Origin: Aeromicrobium sp.
GTDB lineage: Bacteria; Actinomycetota; Actinomycetes; Propionibacteriales; Nocardioidaceae
Reading direction: 5' to 3'
NCBI GenBank assembly: GCA_014377785.1
Contig: JACMOZ010000012.1
Location: 1 to 56,971 of the forward strand
Length of the DNA stretch: 56,971 bases
Shown here: piece after piece, positions 1 through 9,290 of the stretch
Layout of the letters: every line of letters begins with the position of its first letter
Position numbering within the stretch: the stretch's first letter is position 1
Notes under the pieces: model-generated
Database searches by the model: none
What the model saw: only the letters and a program-made list of their open reading frames with translations
What the model was told of the DNA's origin: nothing
Program-made: the position numbers and the translations under genes

Positions 1-1
1 A

Positions 2-241
2 GTTGTCTTCCGCGTTTACAGCAAGCTCATCGAACGCGGCTACGACGGACCGGCACCCGTTTTTGCAGGTCGTTGGCGGTCCCTTTTTGGGAGAGTTCCG
101 CCCCCTCCACCCCGGCGGCGGTGGCCTGGCGTCCACTTCTCTCGACCGCGTGGACGCTTACCCACCGCCACCCGCCAAGAGGACGGGGGAAGAAAAAGCC
201 CCGCTCTGCTTTCGCAGGGCGGGGCTTTCGTCGTGCGCTAA
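2..241 (+). CDS. Possible 3' end of an unidentified gene entering from the left
   Basis: A reading frame is open from the window edge to a TAA at 239-241. Its first ~35 residues (VVFRVYSKLIERGYDG and following) look protein-like, but the later part is proline/arginine-rich and runs through the tuf terminator hairpin, so the real gene may end differently or the frame may be open by chance. It converges on tuf. I do not recognise the family. Confidence 0.25.
   Translation, partial: VVFRVYSKLIERGYDGPAPVFAGRWRSLFGRVPPPPPRRRWPGVHFSRPRGRLPTATRQEDGGRKSPALLSQGGAFVVR
195..228 (-). terminator. Rho-independent terminator of tuf
   Basis: A 12-bp hairpin (198-209 with 214-225, TTTC loop, one mismatch on the minus-strand transcript) lies about 20 bases after the tuf stop. 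On the minus strand the stem is followed by CTTTTTCTTCC. The A/T flanks on both sides could let it act in both directions. Confidence 0.8.
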
Positions 242-249
242 GAGTTAGC

Positions 250-1443
250 TCACTTCTTGATCTTGACGACGCGACCGGCGCCGACCGTGCGGCCACCTTC
301 GCGGATAGCGAAGCGCAAGCCTTCTTCCATGGCAATCGGCTGAATCAGCGCGACGGCCATTTCGGTGTTGTCGCCGGGCATAACCATCTCGGTGCCTTCA
401 GGCAGCGTGACGACGCCGGTGACGTCCGTGGTGCGGAAGTAAAACTGCGGGCGGTAGTTGTTGAAGAACGGCGTATGACGGCCGCCTTCTTCCTTCGACA
501 GGATGTAAACCTGGCCATCGAACTCCGTGTGGGGAGTCGTCGAACCGGGTGCAATGACAACCATGCCGCGCTCGACATCTTCGCGCTTGGTGCCGCGAAG
601 AAGAAGACCGACATTTTCGCCGGCCTCGCCAGTGTCGAGCAACTTACGGAACATCTCGATGCCGGTGACCGTGGTGGTCTGTTTGACGTCGCGGATGCCG
701 ATGATGTCAACCGTCTCGTTGACCTTGACGATGCCACGCTCGATACGACCGGTGATGACGGTGCCACGACCAGTGATCGTGAAGACGTCTTCAACAGGCA
801 TCAGGAACGGCTTTTCCTTCTCACGAGGAGGCATCGGGATGTAGTCGTCGACGGCCTGCATGAGTTCGAGAATCGTCGCGCCCCACTTTTCGTCACCCTG
901 CAGTGCAGGCTGAGCAGCGACGCGGACGACGGGAACGTTGTCGCCGTCAAAATCCTGGTCGCTCAGTAGTTCACGAACCTCGAGCTCAACGAGCTCCAGG
1001 ATCTCTTCGTCATCGACCATGTCGCACTTGTTGAGCGCAACAACCATCGCGGGCACGCCGACCTGGCGAGCGAGCAGCACATGCTCACGCGTCTGGGGCA
1101 TGGGACCGTCGGTTGCGGCAACGACAAGAATCGCACCGTCCATCTGCGCCGCACCCGTGATCATGTTCTTCACGTAGTCAGCGTGTCCCGGGCAGTCGAC
1201 GTGGGCATAGTGACGGTTTTCCGTCTGATATTCCACGTGAGCAATCGAGATGGTGATACCGCGCTGACGCTCTTCGGGTGCTTTATCGATCTGATCGAAA
1301 GCAAACGAATCGTTGAGAGTCGGGAACTTGTCGTGCAACACCTTGGTGATCGCCGCGGTAAGAGTCGTCTTACCGTGGTCGATGTGACCGATGGTGCCGA
1401 TGTTCATGTGCGGCTTGGTCCGCTCGAACTTCGCCTTAGCCAC
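250..1443 (-). CDS. tuf: Elongation factor Tu
   Basis: GTPase of 397 residues that delivers aminoacyl-tRNA to the ribosome. The sequence shows the P-loop GHIDHGKTT (19-27), switch I with RGIT (61-64), the G3 motif DCPGH (83-87), the G4 motif NKCD (138-141) and intact domains 2 and 3 ending [10 protein letters not shown]. The start is GTG with the ribosome-binding site AGAAGGAG just upstream. It is the last gene of the rpsL-rpsG-fusA-tuf cluster, 96 bases after fusA. Odd point: the G5 motif, normally SAL(K), reads AAQP at residues 176-179, so the serine that normally contacts the guanine ring region is replaced. The rest is ordinary and the frame is intact, so it is very likely functional. Confidence 0.98.
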   Translation of the reverse strand: MAKAKFERTKPHMNIGTIGHIDHGKTTLTAAITKVLHDKFPTLNDSFAFDQIDKAPEERQRGITISIAHVEYQTENRHYAHVDCPGHADYVKNMITGAAQMDGAILVVAATDGPMPQTREHVLLARQVGVPAMVVALNKCDMVDDEEILELVELEVRELLSDQDFDGDNVPVVRVAAQPALQGDEKWGATILELMQAVDDYIPMPPREKEKPFLMPVEDVFTITGRGTVITGRIERGIVKVNETVDIIGIRDVKQTTTVTGIEMFRKLLDTGEAGENVGLLLRGTKREDVERGMVVIAPGSTTPHTEFDGQVYILSKEEGGRHTPFFNNYRPQFYFRTTDVTGVVTLPEGTEMVMPGDNTEMAVALIQPIAMEEGLRFAIREGGRTVGAGRVVKIKK

Positions 1444-1539
1444 TTGGGGCTCCTTCTGAATTGAATGAATCTGTTGACTGTAAGCCGTGTGGTTACCCGT
1501 TGCTGAGAACCTCAGGCCATCCTATGAGATGGTCCGCTG

Positions 1540-3651
1540 TTATTCGCCGCGGGCCTTTTTGATGATCTCTTCCGCGACGCTCTTGGGAACCTCGGCGTAT
1601 GAGTCAAACTGCATCGAGTATGACGCACGACCTGAAGTCTTCGACCTCAGGTCGCCCACATACCCAAACATTTCGGACAACGGAACGATTGCCTTGATCA
1701 ACTTGGAACCGCCGAAGCCCTCCTCCATGGCCTGAACCTGGCCACGTCGGGAGTTCAAGTCGCCGATCACTTCACCCATGTAGTCATCGGGTGTGGTCAC
1801 CTCTACCGAGAAGATCGGTTCGAGGATGACCGGATCGGCCTTACGTGCCGCTTCCTTGAACGCCATCGAGCCCGCAAGCTTGAAGGCGAGTTCTGAGGAG
1901 TCGACATCGTGGTAAGCGCCATCTTCGAGCGTCACGCGCACGTCCACCATTTGGTAGCCGGCAAGGATGCCGAACTCCATGGCTTCTTCTGCGCCTGCGC
2001 CGACCGATGGGATGTATTCGCGCGGAATGCGTCCGCCGGAAACGTTATTGACGAATTCGAAGCCGCCTTCGCCGCCCGCAGCCGGTCCGGTGGGTTCGAT
2101 GCTGATGAGCACCTTGGCGAACTGCCCTGAACCACCGGTCTGCTTTTTGTGCGTGTAGCTGACGTTTTCGACCTTGCGCTTGATCGTCTCGCGGTAAGCC
2201 ACTTGCGGCTTACCGACATTTGCCTCGACGCGAAATTCGCGCTTCATGCGGTCGACGAGAATGTCAAGGTGAAGTTCGCCCATGCCGGCGATGATCGTCT
2301 GTCCGGTCTCTTCGTCGGTATGAACTACGAAGGTCGGATCTTCTTCGGCAAGACGCTGGATCGCGGTGCCGAGGCGTTCCTGGTCGCTCTTGGTCTTGGG
2401 TTCGATGGCGACCTGGATGACCGGAGCCGGGAACGTCATGGATTCCAGAACCACGGGCTTCTGCGGATCGGCAAGCGTTTCGCCGGTTGTCGTGTCCTTG
2501 AGCCCCATGACTGCGACGATCTGGCCAGCGCCGACGCTCGCGATTTCTTCGCGTTTGTTGGCGTGCATCTGGTAGATCTTGCCGATGCGCTCCTTGCGGC
2601 CCTTAGTCACGTTGAGGACCTGCGAACCTGTTTCGAGACGGCCCGAGTAGATGCGAAGGTAGGTCAGCTTGCCGAGGTGCGGGTCGGAGGCAATCTTGAA
2701 GGCGAGACTCGAAAGCGGCTCGCTTTCTACCGGCTTGCGCTCGATGAGCTTGTCGTAATCCTTGGGATCGTGTGCCTGGATGGCACCGACGTCCAGCGGC
2801 GACGGCAAGTAGGCAACGACCGCGTCGAGCAAAGGCTGGACGCCCTTGTTCTTGAATGCAGTGCCGCACAGCACCGGAGTCAGCGCGGCCGCAATGGTGG
2901 CGCGGCGGATACCGGCATGGATCTGTTCGGGCGTGAGGTCCACACCGTCGAGGTAAGCCTCGGCGATTTCGTCGTCGTGGTCGGCAAGTGTTTCGATGAG
3001 CAACTTGCGGGCTGCGACGGCCTTGTCGACGAGATCAGCGGGGATCTCCTCGATCTCGTAGTCTTCGCCGATTTCGGTTTCGCCGCGCCAGACGAGCGCA
3101 CGGTTGCCGACGAGGTCTACGACGCCGATGAAATCTCCCTCGGCACCGATCGGAATCTGAAGGACGAGCGGCGTGGCGCCGAGGCGCTCGCGGATCGTCT
3201 TGACACAGAAGTCGAAGCTGGCACCGGTACGGTCGAGCTTGTTGACGAAGCACATACGCGGTACGCCGTATTTGTCGGCCTGACGCCAGACCGTCTCGGA
3301 CTGTGGCTCAACGCCTGCAACACCGTCAAACACCGCGACAGCACCGTCGAGGACGCGAAGCGAACGTTCGACCTCGACCGTGAAGTCGACGTGGCCCGGA
3401 GTGTCGATGATGTTGATCTGGTGGTCGTGCCACCAGCAGGTGGTGGCAGCGGACGTGATCGTGATGCCACGTTCCTGCTCTTGTTCCATCCAGTCCATGG
3501 TGGCGCCGCCATCGTGGACTTCACCGATCTTGTAGGTGATACCGGTGTAGAACAGGATGCGTTCGGTCGTCGTGGTCTTGCCGGGATCGGTGTGAGGCAT
3601 GATGCCGAGATTGCGAACCCGAGTCAGGTCGGTGGTGATGTCTGTTGCCAC
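1540..3651 (-). CDS. fusA: Elongation factor G
   Basis: Ribosomal translocase, 703 residues from the GTG at 3651, chosen because GAAGGAAG lies ~11 bases upstream and the N-terminus then matches the family; an upstream in-frame start would add 30 unrelated residues. Visible motifs: [11 protein letters not shown] (switch I), DTPGHVDF (G3), NKLD (G4), and a complete C-terminal half with [20 protein letters not shown] and [10 protein letters not shown]. Odd point: the P-loop, almost invariant in EF-G as AHIDAGKT, here reads PHTDPGKT (residues 19-26), with three substitutions including two prolines; the Gly-Lys-Thr that holds phosphate is kept. It lies between rpsG and tuf. Confidence 0.97.
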   Translation of the reverse strand: MATDITTDLTRVRNLGIMPHTDPGKTTTTERILFYTGITYKIGEVHDGGATMDWMEQEQERGITITSAATTCWWHDHQINIIDTPGHVDFTVEVERSLRVLDGAVAVFDGVAGVEPQSETVWRQADKYGVPRMCFVNKLDRTGASFDFCVKTIRERLGATPLVLQIPIGAEGDFIGVVDLVGNRALVWRGETEIGEDYEIEEIPADLVDKAVAARKLLIETLADHDDEIAEAYLDGVDLTPEQIHAGIRRATIAAALTPVLCGTAFKNKGVQPLLDAVVAYLPSPLDVGAIQAHDPKDYDKLIERKPVESEPLSSLAFKIASDPHLGKLTYLRIYSGRLETGSQVLNVTKGRKERIGKIYQMHANKREEIASVGAGQIVAVMGLKDTTTGETLADPQKPVVLESMTFPAPVIQVAIEPKTKSDQERLGTAIQRLAEEDPTFVVHTDEETGQTIIAGMGELHLDILVDRMKREFRVEANVGKPQVAYRETIKRKVENVSYTHKKQTGGSGQFAKVLISIEPTGPAAGGEGGFEFVNNVSGGRIPREYIPSVGAGAEEAMEFGILAGYQMVDVRVTLEDGAYHDVDSSELAFKLAGSMAFKEAARKADPVILEPIFSVEVTTPDDYMGEVIGDLNSRRGQVQAMEEGFGGSKLIKAIVPLSEMFGYVGDLRSKTSGRASYSMQFDSYAEVPKSVAEEIIKKARGE

Positions 3652-3750
3652 GGTGTTGGCTGCTTCCTTCGTTACTCTGAAAAGTTGTTGTGCGCCGCGA
3701 GGATCGAAATGTGCTCCATACGGAGGGCGATCCGGATGCAATGCAACTGA

Positions 3751-4221
3751 TTACCAGCGGTAGTGGGCGAAAGCCTTGTTGGCTTCAGCCATCTTGTGCG
3801 TGTCTTCGCGCTTTTTGACGCTGCCGCCAAGGCCGTTCGAGGCATCGAGCAGTTCGTTCTGCAAACGCTCGGCCATCGTCTTTTCGCGACGTTCACTGGA
3901 GTACTTGACCAACCAACGCAGGGCAAGCGTCGTCTGGCGAGTGCCACGAACTTCGATCGGCACCTGGTAGGTGGCGCCACCGACACGGCGGCTCTTGACT
4001 TCGAGAGCCGGCTTGACGTTTTCCAACGCACGTTTTAGCGTGATGGTCGGATCGGTGTCGGTCTTTGTGCGGCAGCCTTCAAGCGCGGTGTAGACGATGC
4101 GCTGGGCAACCTGCTTTTTGCCGTCTTCGAGGACTTTGTTGATCAACTGCGTCACGAGTTGACTGCCGTAAACGGGGTCAATGTCGATGGGACGCTTCGG
4201 GGCTGGACCTTTACGGGGCAT
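3751..4221 (-). CDS. rpsG: 30S ribosomal protein S7
   Basis: Primary 16S rRNA-binding protein of the small-subunit head, 156 residues, the usual length. It starts [16 protein letters not shown] and ends FAHYRW as is normal for actinobacteria. The ATG overlaps the rpsL stop codon by one base (TAATG), so the two are probably translationally coupled. Confidence 0.98.
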   Translation of the reverse strand: MPRKGPAPKRPIDIDPVYGSQLVTQLINKVLEDGKKQVAQRIVYTALEGCRTKTDTDPTITLKRALENVKPALEVKSRRVGGATYQVPIEVRGTRQTTLALRWLVKYSSERREKTMAERLQNELLDASNGLGGSVKKREDTHKMAEANKAFAHYRW

Positions 4222-4595
4222 TAACTCTTCTCTTTCTTCGCGCCGTACTTGCTGCGAGCCTGCTTGCGGCCCTTGACAGCTTGAGTGTCGAGGGCGCCGC
4301 GGATGATCTTGTAGCGAACGCCGGGAAGGTCCTTCACTCGACCGCCACGAACCAGAACAATCGAGTGCTCCTGTAGGTTGTGGCCTTCGCCGGGAATGTA
4401 GGCGGTGACTTCGGTGCCGCTGGAAAGCTTGACACGTGCAACTTTGCGCAACGCAGAGTTCGGCTTCTTCGGTGTGGTCGTGTAGACACGGGTGCAAACA
4501 CCGCGGCGCTGGGGCGAGCTCTTCAGAGCAGGCGTATTGGTCTTGACGACCTTGCTCTGGCGGCCCTTGCGAACCAACTGGTTGATCGTGGGCAC
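4221..4595 (-). CDS. rpsL: 30S ribosomal protein S12
   Basis: Decoding-centre protein of 124 residues. The GTG at 4595 is chosen because AGAAGGAAG precedes it and [10 protein letters not shown] is the normal N-terminus; an upstream in-frame start would add 26 unrelated residues. Lys43 (in [10 protein letters not shown]) and Lys88 (in [10 protein letters not shown]), the usual streptomycin-resistance positions, are wild type. It is the first gene of the rpsL-rpsG-fusA-tuf operon, with a candidate promoter ~110 bases upstream. Confidence 0.97.
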   Translation of the reverse strand: MPTINQLVRKGRQSKVVKTNTPALKSSPQRRGVCTRVYTTTPKKPNSALRKVARVKLSSGTEVTAYIPGEGHNLQEHSIVLVRGGRVKDLPGVRYKIIRGALDTQAVKGRKQARSKYGAKKEKS

Positions 4596-4704
4596 TACAA
4601 ACTTCCTTCTTCTGACTGGTGTGAGCCATGATTTGTGACGTACTCGCCACCCGTAATCGAGCAGGATGCGCACGTCGACCTGATGAGTTCAGGCACAGCC
4701 ACAA

Positions 4705-4733
4705 AGCCTACCCCGTCGGCAGGCGAGGATCAA
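4705..4733 (-). promoter_or_regulatory. Candidate promoter of rpsL operon
   Basis: On the minus strand TTGATC (4733-4728), a 17-base spacer and TAGGCT (4710-4705) form a good actinobacterial -35/-10 pair, giving a leader of about 100 bases before rpsL. Confidence 0.5.
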
Positions 4734-4759
4734 AATCGACGTTGTGCCAAAAGGCGAGG

Positions 4760-5004
4760 TCAGGGCGTCAGCCGGTCGGCCAGTATGCGGTTGGCCGCAG
4801 CACCATCCGGCTTCAGCTTGTCCTGAGACGACCGACGCCATAATCCGAGGTAGAGATTGGTGGCCGTTCCGGACAATTCGGCATCGGCGTCAAGCATCGG
4901 ATGAAGCAAGATCGGTGTGCCGTCCGGGTCTTCCGACGGGGCGATGTCCAGGACCGGCCGGTGTCGGTCGCGGTGATCCGCACACGTGCCGAGACGGCTA
5001 CGCC
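4760..5004 (-). pseudogene. Frameshifted relic of an MDMPI (maleylpyruvate isomerase-like) C-terminal domain
   Basis: In one minus-strand frame the stretch right after the stop of the upstream dehydrogenase reads VRITATDTGRSW; in the next frame it continues IAPSEDPDG ... ELSGTATNLYLGLWRR ... KLKPDG and ends at 4760. Together these match the order of elements in the C-terminal domain of the mycothiol-dependent maleylpyruvate isomerase (MDMPI) family: an ATDTG-W strand, then G-TA-DLYL-LW-R. The family's N-terminal DinB-like half is absent, because that position is occupied by the 3' end of the dehydrogenase gene, and the two parts are separated by a frameshift near 4955. I infer a decayed fragment rather than an active gene. 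Confidence 0.55.
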
Positions 5005-5007
5005 GGC

Positions 5008-7863
5008 TTACGACGAAGCGGGCGAATCGGACGCTTTCGGGCTCTGCCCGCCGAGAAGCAATTGGGCCAGATGCACCGCTTCGACGCCCAGCAGGTCGTC
5101 GAGTTGGGTGCGGCAGGAGAAACCGTCGGCGAGGACGATTGAGCCTTTGGCGGCGGCACGCACCGCGGGCAACAGCTGAAGTTCGGCAACCTTGACTGAC
5201 ACTTCGTAGTGGCCCTTTTCGACCCCGAAGTTTCCGGCCAACCCGCAGCAGCCGCTGAGCCGCTCGACCGTGGCGCCAGTTCGGGCGAGCAATGCCATGT
5301 CGGCCTCGAAGCCCATGACGGAGGCGTGATGACAATGCGGCTGGACGATGACGTTGGTTCCACTCAAGTCGGGTGGGTTCCAACTTTCGGTCCTGCTGAG
5401 CAGTTCGGCGAGAGTGAACACGCCTTTTGCGACGTCGACGGCGCGGGGGTCGTCGAGCAATTCGACGGCGTCCGATCGCAGAACGCCGAGGCAAGAGGGC
5501 TCGAGGCCGACGATCGGGACACCTGCCGTGACGTAGGGATGCAACTTTGCGACGGCCTTGCCGACGATCTCGCGCGCCATGTCGAGTTGGCCCGTCGAGA
5601 TCCAGGTCAAGCCACAGCAAGCCTGCCGGTCGAGGAGTTCCACCTGATAACCAGCAGATTCGAGCAGGGCGACGCCGGCCTTGCCACTCTCGGTCGAGAA
5701 GTATTCGGTAAACGAGTCGGCCCACAACAGCACCCGTGGACGCTGCAGCCCCATGGACGCGTCACGTTTGCGCGCCCACCGCGAAAACTTCGTGGTGGCA
5801 AACATCGGCAGGCTGCGACGTTGATCGACGCCGGCAACCCAGCGCGCGACCGACCGGAGACCGGGAGTCCTGAGGCTCAGGTTGACCAACCAGGCAATCG
5901 GAGAGGAGAGCCGCGCCCACAACGGCAGTCGGCCAAGGGCGTAGTGGCTACGCGGCCGGAGTCGTCCTTTGAAGGACTGATGGAGAACCTCGGCCTTGTA
6001 GGCGGCCATGTCGATCCCGGTCGGACAATCATTGAGACAACCCTTGCAGGACAGGCACAAGTCGAGAGCCTCATGGACTTCGGGCGAACGCCAGCCGTCC
6101 TTGACCAACCGGCCATCGATCATTTCCTGCAGGACCCGCGCCCGGCCACGGGTCGAATCCTTCTCTTCGTGCGTCGCCTGGAACGAGGGGCACATGACTC
6201 CTCCGGACGACGTGTTGTCCGCGATGCACTTGCCGACACCTGTGCAGCGGTGGACGGCTTTGCCGAAGTCGCCGTCGTCGTGCAACAACCTCAATCCGAG
6301 TCGGTCGTCAATCACTCCCCGGCCGGAGCCGCGCAAATCGTCGTCCACGGCACAGGGGTCGACCAGAACACCGGGATTGAGCAGATTGTCCGGATCGAAG
6401 ACTGCCTTGACCTGCGCGAACAAGTCGACAGCATCGGCGGAGTACATCAGCGGCAAGAGTTCCGAACGAGCACGACCATCTCCGTGTTCGCCCGAAAGTG
6501 ATCCACCGTGTGAGGAAACGAGCGTGGCCGCGTCGACGAGGAACGCCCGGAAACCCTGATGACCGTCGGGCTCGTCGAGCGGAAAGTCGATGCGGATATG
6601 GACACAGCCGTCGCCGAAGTGACCATAGGGAACGCCGTCCAGCGCGTACTCGCCGAGCAAGGATTCGAACTCGCGGAGGTAGGTGCCCAACCTTTCGGGT
6701 GGGACAGCGGCATCCTCCCAGCCCGACAATGCCGGTCGGGACAGCGTGCGTGCGGCGAGGCCGGCACCTTCTTCGCGGATCCTCCACAACGCCTTTTGCT
6801 CGGACGCTGTGGTGACCAGCCTGGTGGCGATGGCGCCGGATGCCCGGGCTGCTTTCGCGGCAAGGGACTCGATCTCCGCCGGATTGTCGCCGACGAGTTC
6901 GAGAAACAACCAACCTTTTCCTTCGGGAAGGTCAGGAACGGCGGCGTTGCCTCGCTTCGCTCGGACGACGTTGACGATGCGTGAATCAAGGCCCTCGCAA
7001 GCCGTGGGTTCGAACGCCAGCAACGCCGGCACGTGATCGGCGGCATCGGCCATAGAGGCATAACCGAGGACGAGGAGTCGCCGGTGCGCCGGATCTTTGA
7101 CCAGACGAACGGTCGATTGGGTGATGACGGCGAGTGTTCCCTCCGTCCCTGCCATGAAAGTGCTGACATCGAAACCGTTTTCGGGCAGCAGATGTTCGAG
7201 GCTGTAGCCCGAGACCTGCCGCCCGAACGTGCCGAATTCCGTTCGAATCGTTCCCATGCCAGTTTGGGCAACGGCACGGAGCCGATCGAGTGTTGGCGAA
7301 GCCGGCGTCGCAGCCTTTGCCAGGGTGAGCCGCTCCCCCGCGATCGTCACCAGGTCGAGAGCGACGACGTTGTCCGCGGTCCGACCGTATGCGAGGGCAC
7401 GCGATCCGCACGCGTTGTTGCCGATCATTCCGCCGATGGTGCAACGCGTATGTGTGGACGGATCCGGGCCGAAACGAAGACCCAAAGGACTCGCGTGGCG
7501 CTGCAATGTGGCGTGGACGGTACCCGGATCGACCCGTGCCGTCATCGATTCGACGTCGATCCCGTGCACTTTGTTGAGGTGACGGGAAAAGTCAAGGATG
7601 ACGCCGGTGCCGACCGCATTGCCGGCGATCGACGTGCCGGCGCCTCGCGACGTCAGTGGTGTGCCGGTCTCGGCACACGCTGCCACGGTCGCAAGGACTT
7701 CGTCGGTGTTTCGGGGACGTACGACAACCCGGGGCACGACGCGATAAAGCGAGGCGTCGGTGCTGTAGAGCGCACGGGCGGTGTTCGAATCGTCCACGTC
7801 GCTGACGCCGAGTCTTCTCAACTCCGCGACCACTGGGTCTTGGAGAATCTTTGCTCTCACCAC
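5008..7863 (-). CDS. FAD-linked oxidase / Fe-S 2-hydroxyacid dehydrogenase (D-2-hydroxyglutarate or D-lactate dehydrogenase type)
   Basis: Protein of 951 residues that probably oxidises a D-2-hydroxyacid and passes electrons through Fe-S centres to the respiratory chain. An N-terminal FAD-binding domain (about 40-220; SRGAGTSIAGNAVGTG, GGMIGNNACGSRALAYG) is followed by the FAD-linked oxidase C-domain (GHFGDGCVHIRIDF, SGEHGDGRARSELL). A ferredoxin-like segment follows, with CTGVGKC and CLSCKGCLNDCP, then two CCG domains (ACCGLTW near 750 and SGCCGLAGNFG near 905). This single-chain order is that of YdiJ-type D-2-hydroxyglutarate dehydrogenases and of GlcD/GlcF-like fusions; the substrate cannot be read from sequence. 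Two consecutive GTG codons (7863, 7860) overlap the stop of the upstream gene, so the two are coupled. Confidence 0.85.
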   Translation of the reverse strand: MVRAKILQDPVVAELRRLGVSDVDDSNTARALYSTDASLYRVVPRVVVRPRNTDEVLATVAACAETGTPLTSRGAGTSIAGNAVGTGVILDFSRHLNKVHGIDVESMTARVDPGTVHATLQRHASPLGLRFGPDPSTHTRCTIGGMIGNNACGSRALAYGRTADNVVALDLVTIAGERLTLAKAATPASPTLDRLRAVAQTGMGTIRTEFGTFGRQVSGYSLEHLLPENGFDVSTFMAGTEGTLAVITQSTVRLVKDPAHRRLLVLGYASMADAADHVPALLAFEPTACEGLDSRIVNVVRAKRGNAAVPDLPEGKGWLFLELVGDNPAEIESLAAKAARASGAIATRLVTTASEQKALWRIREEGAGLAARTLSRPALSGWEDAAVPPERLGTYLREFESLLGEYALDGVPYGHFGDGCVHIRIDFPLDEPDGHQGFRAFLVDAATLVSSHGGSLSGEHGDGRARSELLPLMYSADAVDLFAQVKAVFDPDNLLNPGVLVDPCAVDDDLRGSGRGVIDDRLGLRLLHDDGDFGKAVHRCTGVGKCIADNTSSGGVMCPSFQATHEEKDSTRGRARVLQEMIDGRLVKDGWRSPEVHEALDLCLSCKGCLNDCPTGIDMAAYKAEVLHQSFKGRLRPRSHYALGRLPLWARLSSPIAWLVNLSLRTPGLRSVARWVAGVDQRRSLPMFATTKFSRWARKRDASMGLQRPRVLLWADSFTEYFSTESGKAGVALLESAGYQVELLDRQACCGLTWISTGQLDMAREIVGKAVAKLHPYVTAGVPIVGLEPSCLGVLRSDAVELLDDPRAVDVAKGVFTLAELLSRTESWNPPDLSGTNVIVQPHCHHASVMGFEADMALLARTGATVERLSGCCGLAGNFGVEKGHYEVSVKVAELQLLPAVRAAAKGSIVLADGFSCRTQLDDLLGVEAVHLAQLLLGGQSPKASDSPASS

Positions 7864-9146
7864 AATTCGATGGAGGCCGAGAGGATCGCCGCCACATCGT
7901 CTTCGGTCACTTCGCGCGGCGCGGTGGCGAGCAGTCGTTGCTGCTTCATCGTTCCCTCGACCAACGCGTTGATGTCTCCTTCGTTGAACCCGACGGCTCC
8001 GATGCCGGCCGGAATCCCGATGTCGCGCATGAGTGTCGTCAGCACTTGTGGGAGGAAATCGGCCGGGTTGTCGGGGCGCTCGGCGTCGGGCTCAAGTAAT
8101 TCGGCCGCGTGGATGTGGCGTTCTGGCGAAGCTTCGAAAGTAAAACGGAAAGCCTCCGGAGCGGTCAGGGACACGGCCATGCCATGCGGCACCATCGCGT
8201 GGTCTGCGGCATAGCCTTCTGGCCTGAAGTCGGTGACCTGACCGGCGATCGGATAGGCGTTGGCATGGGGAATGTGCACGCCGGCGTTGCCGAAACCGAG
8301 ACCGGCGAACGTCGCCGCCATCGCGACATCGGTGCGCGCGTCCAGGTTGCCACCTTCGCGGATCACGGTGCGGAAAGAGCCCGCCATCAGACTCAGCGCC
8401 TTTTCGGACCACATATCGGCGATCGGATTGGAGCCGCAATAAGGGACCCGCTGGTTGGCCAGTTTGTGTTCATAGGACTGATACGGACGGGCGGTGAAAC
8501 TTTCGAGCGCGTGACACAAAATGTCCATGCCGGCGGCCGCTGTAACCCCGGCCGGCTGCGTCAGCGTCAGCTCGGGATCGACGATGGCAAGCGTCGGCCG
8601 CAATCGTGGATGTGAGATGCCGGTTTTGATGTGTTGATTCACCACGTCAAGGACGCAAATCGTGGTGCTCTCGCTACCCGTTCCGGTAGTCGTCGGTATG
8701 GCGATGAGGGGCAACAGTGGATGGGCCGGAGCCTTGGCCTTGCCTACGGGTGCGTTGATGTAGTCCATCAATTCACCCTCGTTGGTGGTGAGCAGATTGA
8801 CAGCCTTGGCGGTGTCGATACTCGAGCCGCCGCCGACCGCCACGATCACGTCGAAGGGGCCGTGGGCGCGCGCGAATTCGATCGCCTCGATCAGGCTGCC
8901 GTCGGTGGGTTCAACGCGCGATCGGTCGAAGACGACCGCATCGGGGCCTGCGGCGATGAGCTCTTCGGCAAGCTGCGCCGGTGTGCCGGTCGCAGCAACA
9001 CCCGGGTCGGTCACCAGGAGGACACGCCTGGCGTTGAACTGGGCGATATCGAAGGCAAGTTCATGCCTTGCGCCGACACCGAATTTGAGCGCTGGTGCAC
9101 CATAGGTGAATACGGTCTCGGGACGATCGGGCAAAAATGTCGTCAC
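7857..9146 (-). CDS. Iron-containing alcohol dehydrogenase, hydroxyacid-oxoacid transhydrogenase (HOT/ADHFE1) type
   Basis: NAD-site-containing, metal-dependent dehydrogenase of 429 residues. The GTG at 9146 is preceded by AAGGAG at good spacing, and the protein then begins TTFLPDRPETVFTYG. The sequence shows GGGSSIDTAKAVNL (nucleotide site, ~105), PTTTGTGSEST (~155) and metal-ligand regions AAGMDILCHALESF, HIPHANAYPIAG and DHAMVPHGMAV. The KTGI--PRLRPTLAIVDPELT stretch and overall layout are those of ADHFE1-like hydroxyacid-oxoacid transhydrogenase, which oxidises 4-hydroxybutyrate while reducing 2-oxoglutarate to D-2-hydroxyglutarate. The next gene overlaps it by several bases and could reoxidise that product. 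A plain butanol/lactaldehyde-type dehydrogenase is the alternative. Confidence 0.85.
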   Translation of the reverse strand: MTTFLPDRPETVFTYGAPALKFGVGARHELAFDIAQFNARRVLLVTDPGVAATGTPAQLAEELIAAGPDAVVFDRSRVEPTDGSLIEAIEFARAHGPFDVIVAVGGGSSIDTAKAVNLLTTNEGELMDYINAPVGKAKAPAHPLLPLIAIPTTTGTGSESTTICVLDVVNQHIKTGISHPRLRPTLAIVDPELTLTQPAGVTAAAGMDILCHALESFTARPYQSYEHKLANQRVPYCGSNPIADMWSEKALSLMAGSFRTVIREGGNLDARTDVAMAATFAGLGFGNAGVHIPHANAYPIAGQVTDFRPEGYAADHAMVPHGMAVSLTAPEAFRFTFEASPERHIHAAELLEPDAERPDNPADFLPQVLTTLMRDIGIPAGIGAVGFNEGDINALVEGTMKQQRLLATAPREVTEDDVAAILSASIELW

Positions 9147-9290
9147 GAACACTCCTTGGGTAGCCTGCCAATGTGAATTAGATGGTTTGAACTGAGTGGC
9201 AAGAGAAGAATACGGCCCCGTACGTTCGTCTCGGGAATGCCCTAGGATCTTTACGGCGCTATTGAGGGTCAGCACTTACGAGAGGAAGTT

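Noticed and set aside
2149-3750. 533-codon plus-strand frame opposite fusA
   Set aside because: It is antisense to a fully conserved EF-G and its composition (Val/Asp/Arg-rich) is that of a high-GC shadow frame.
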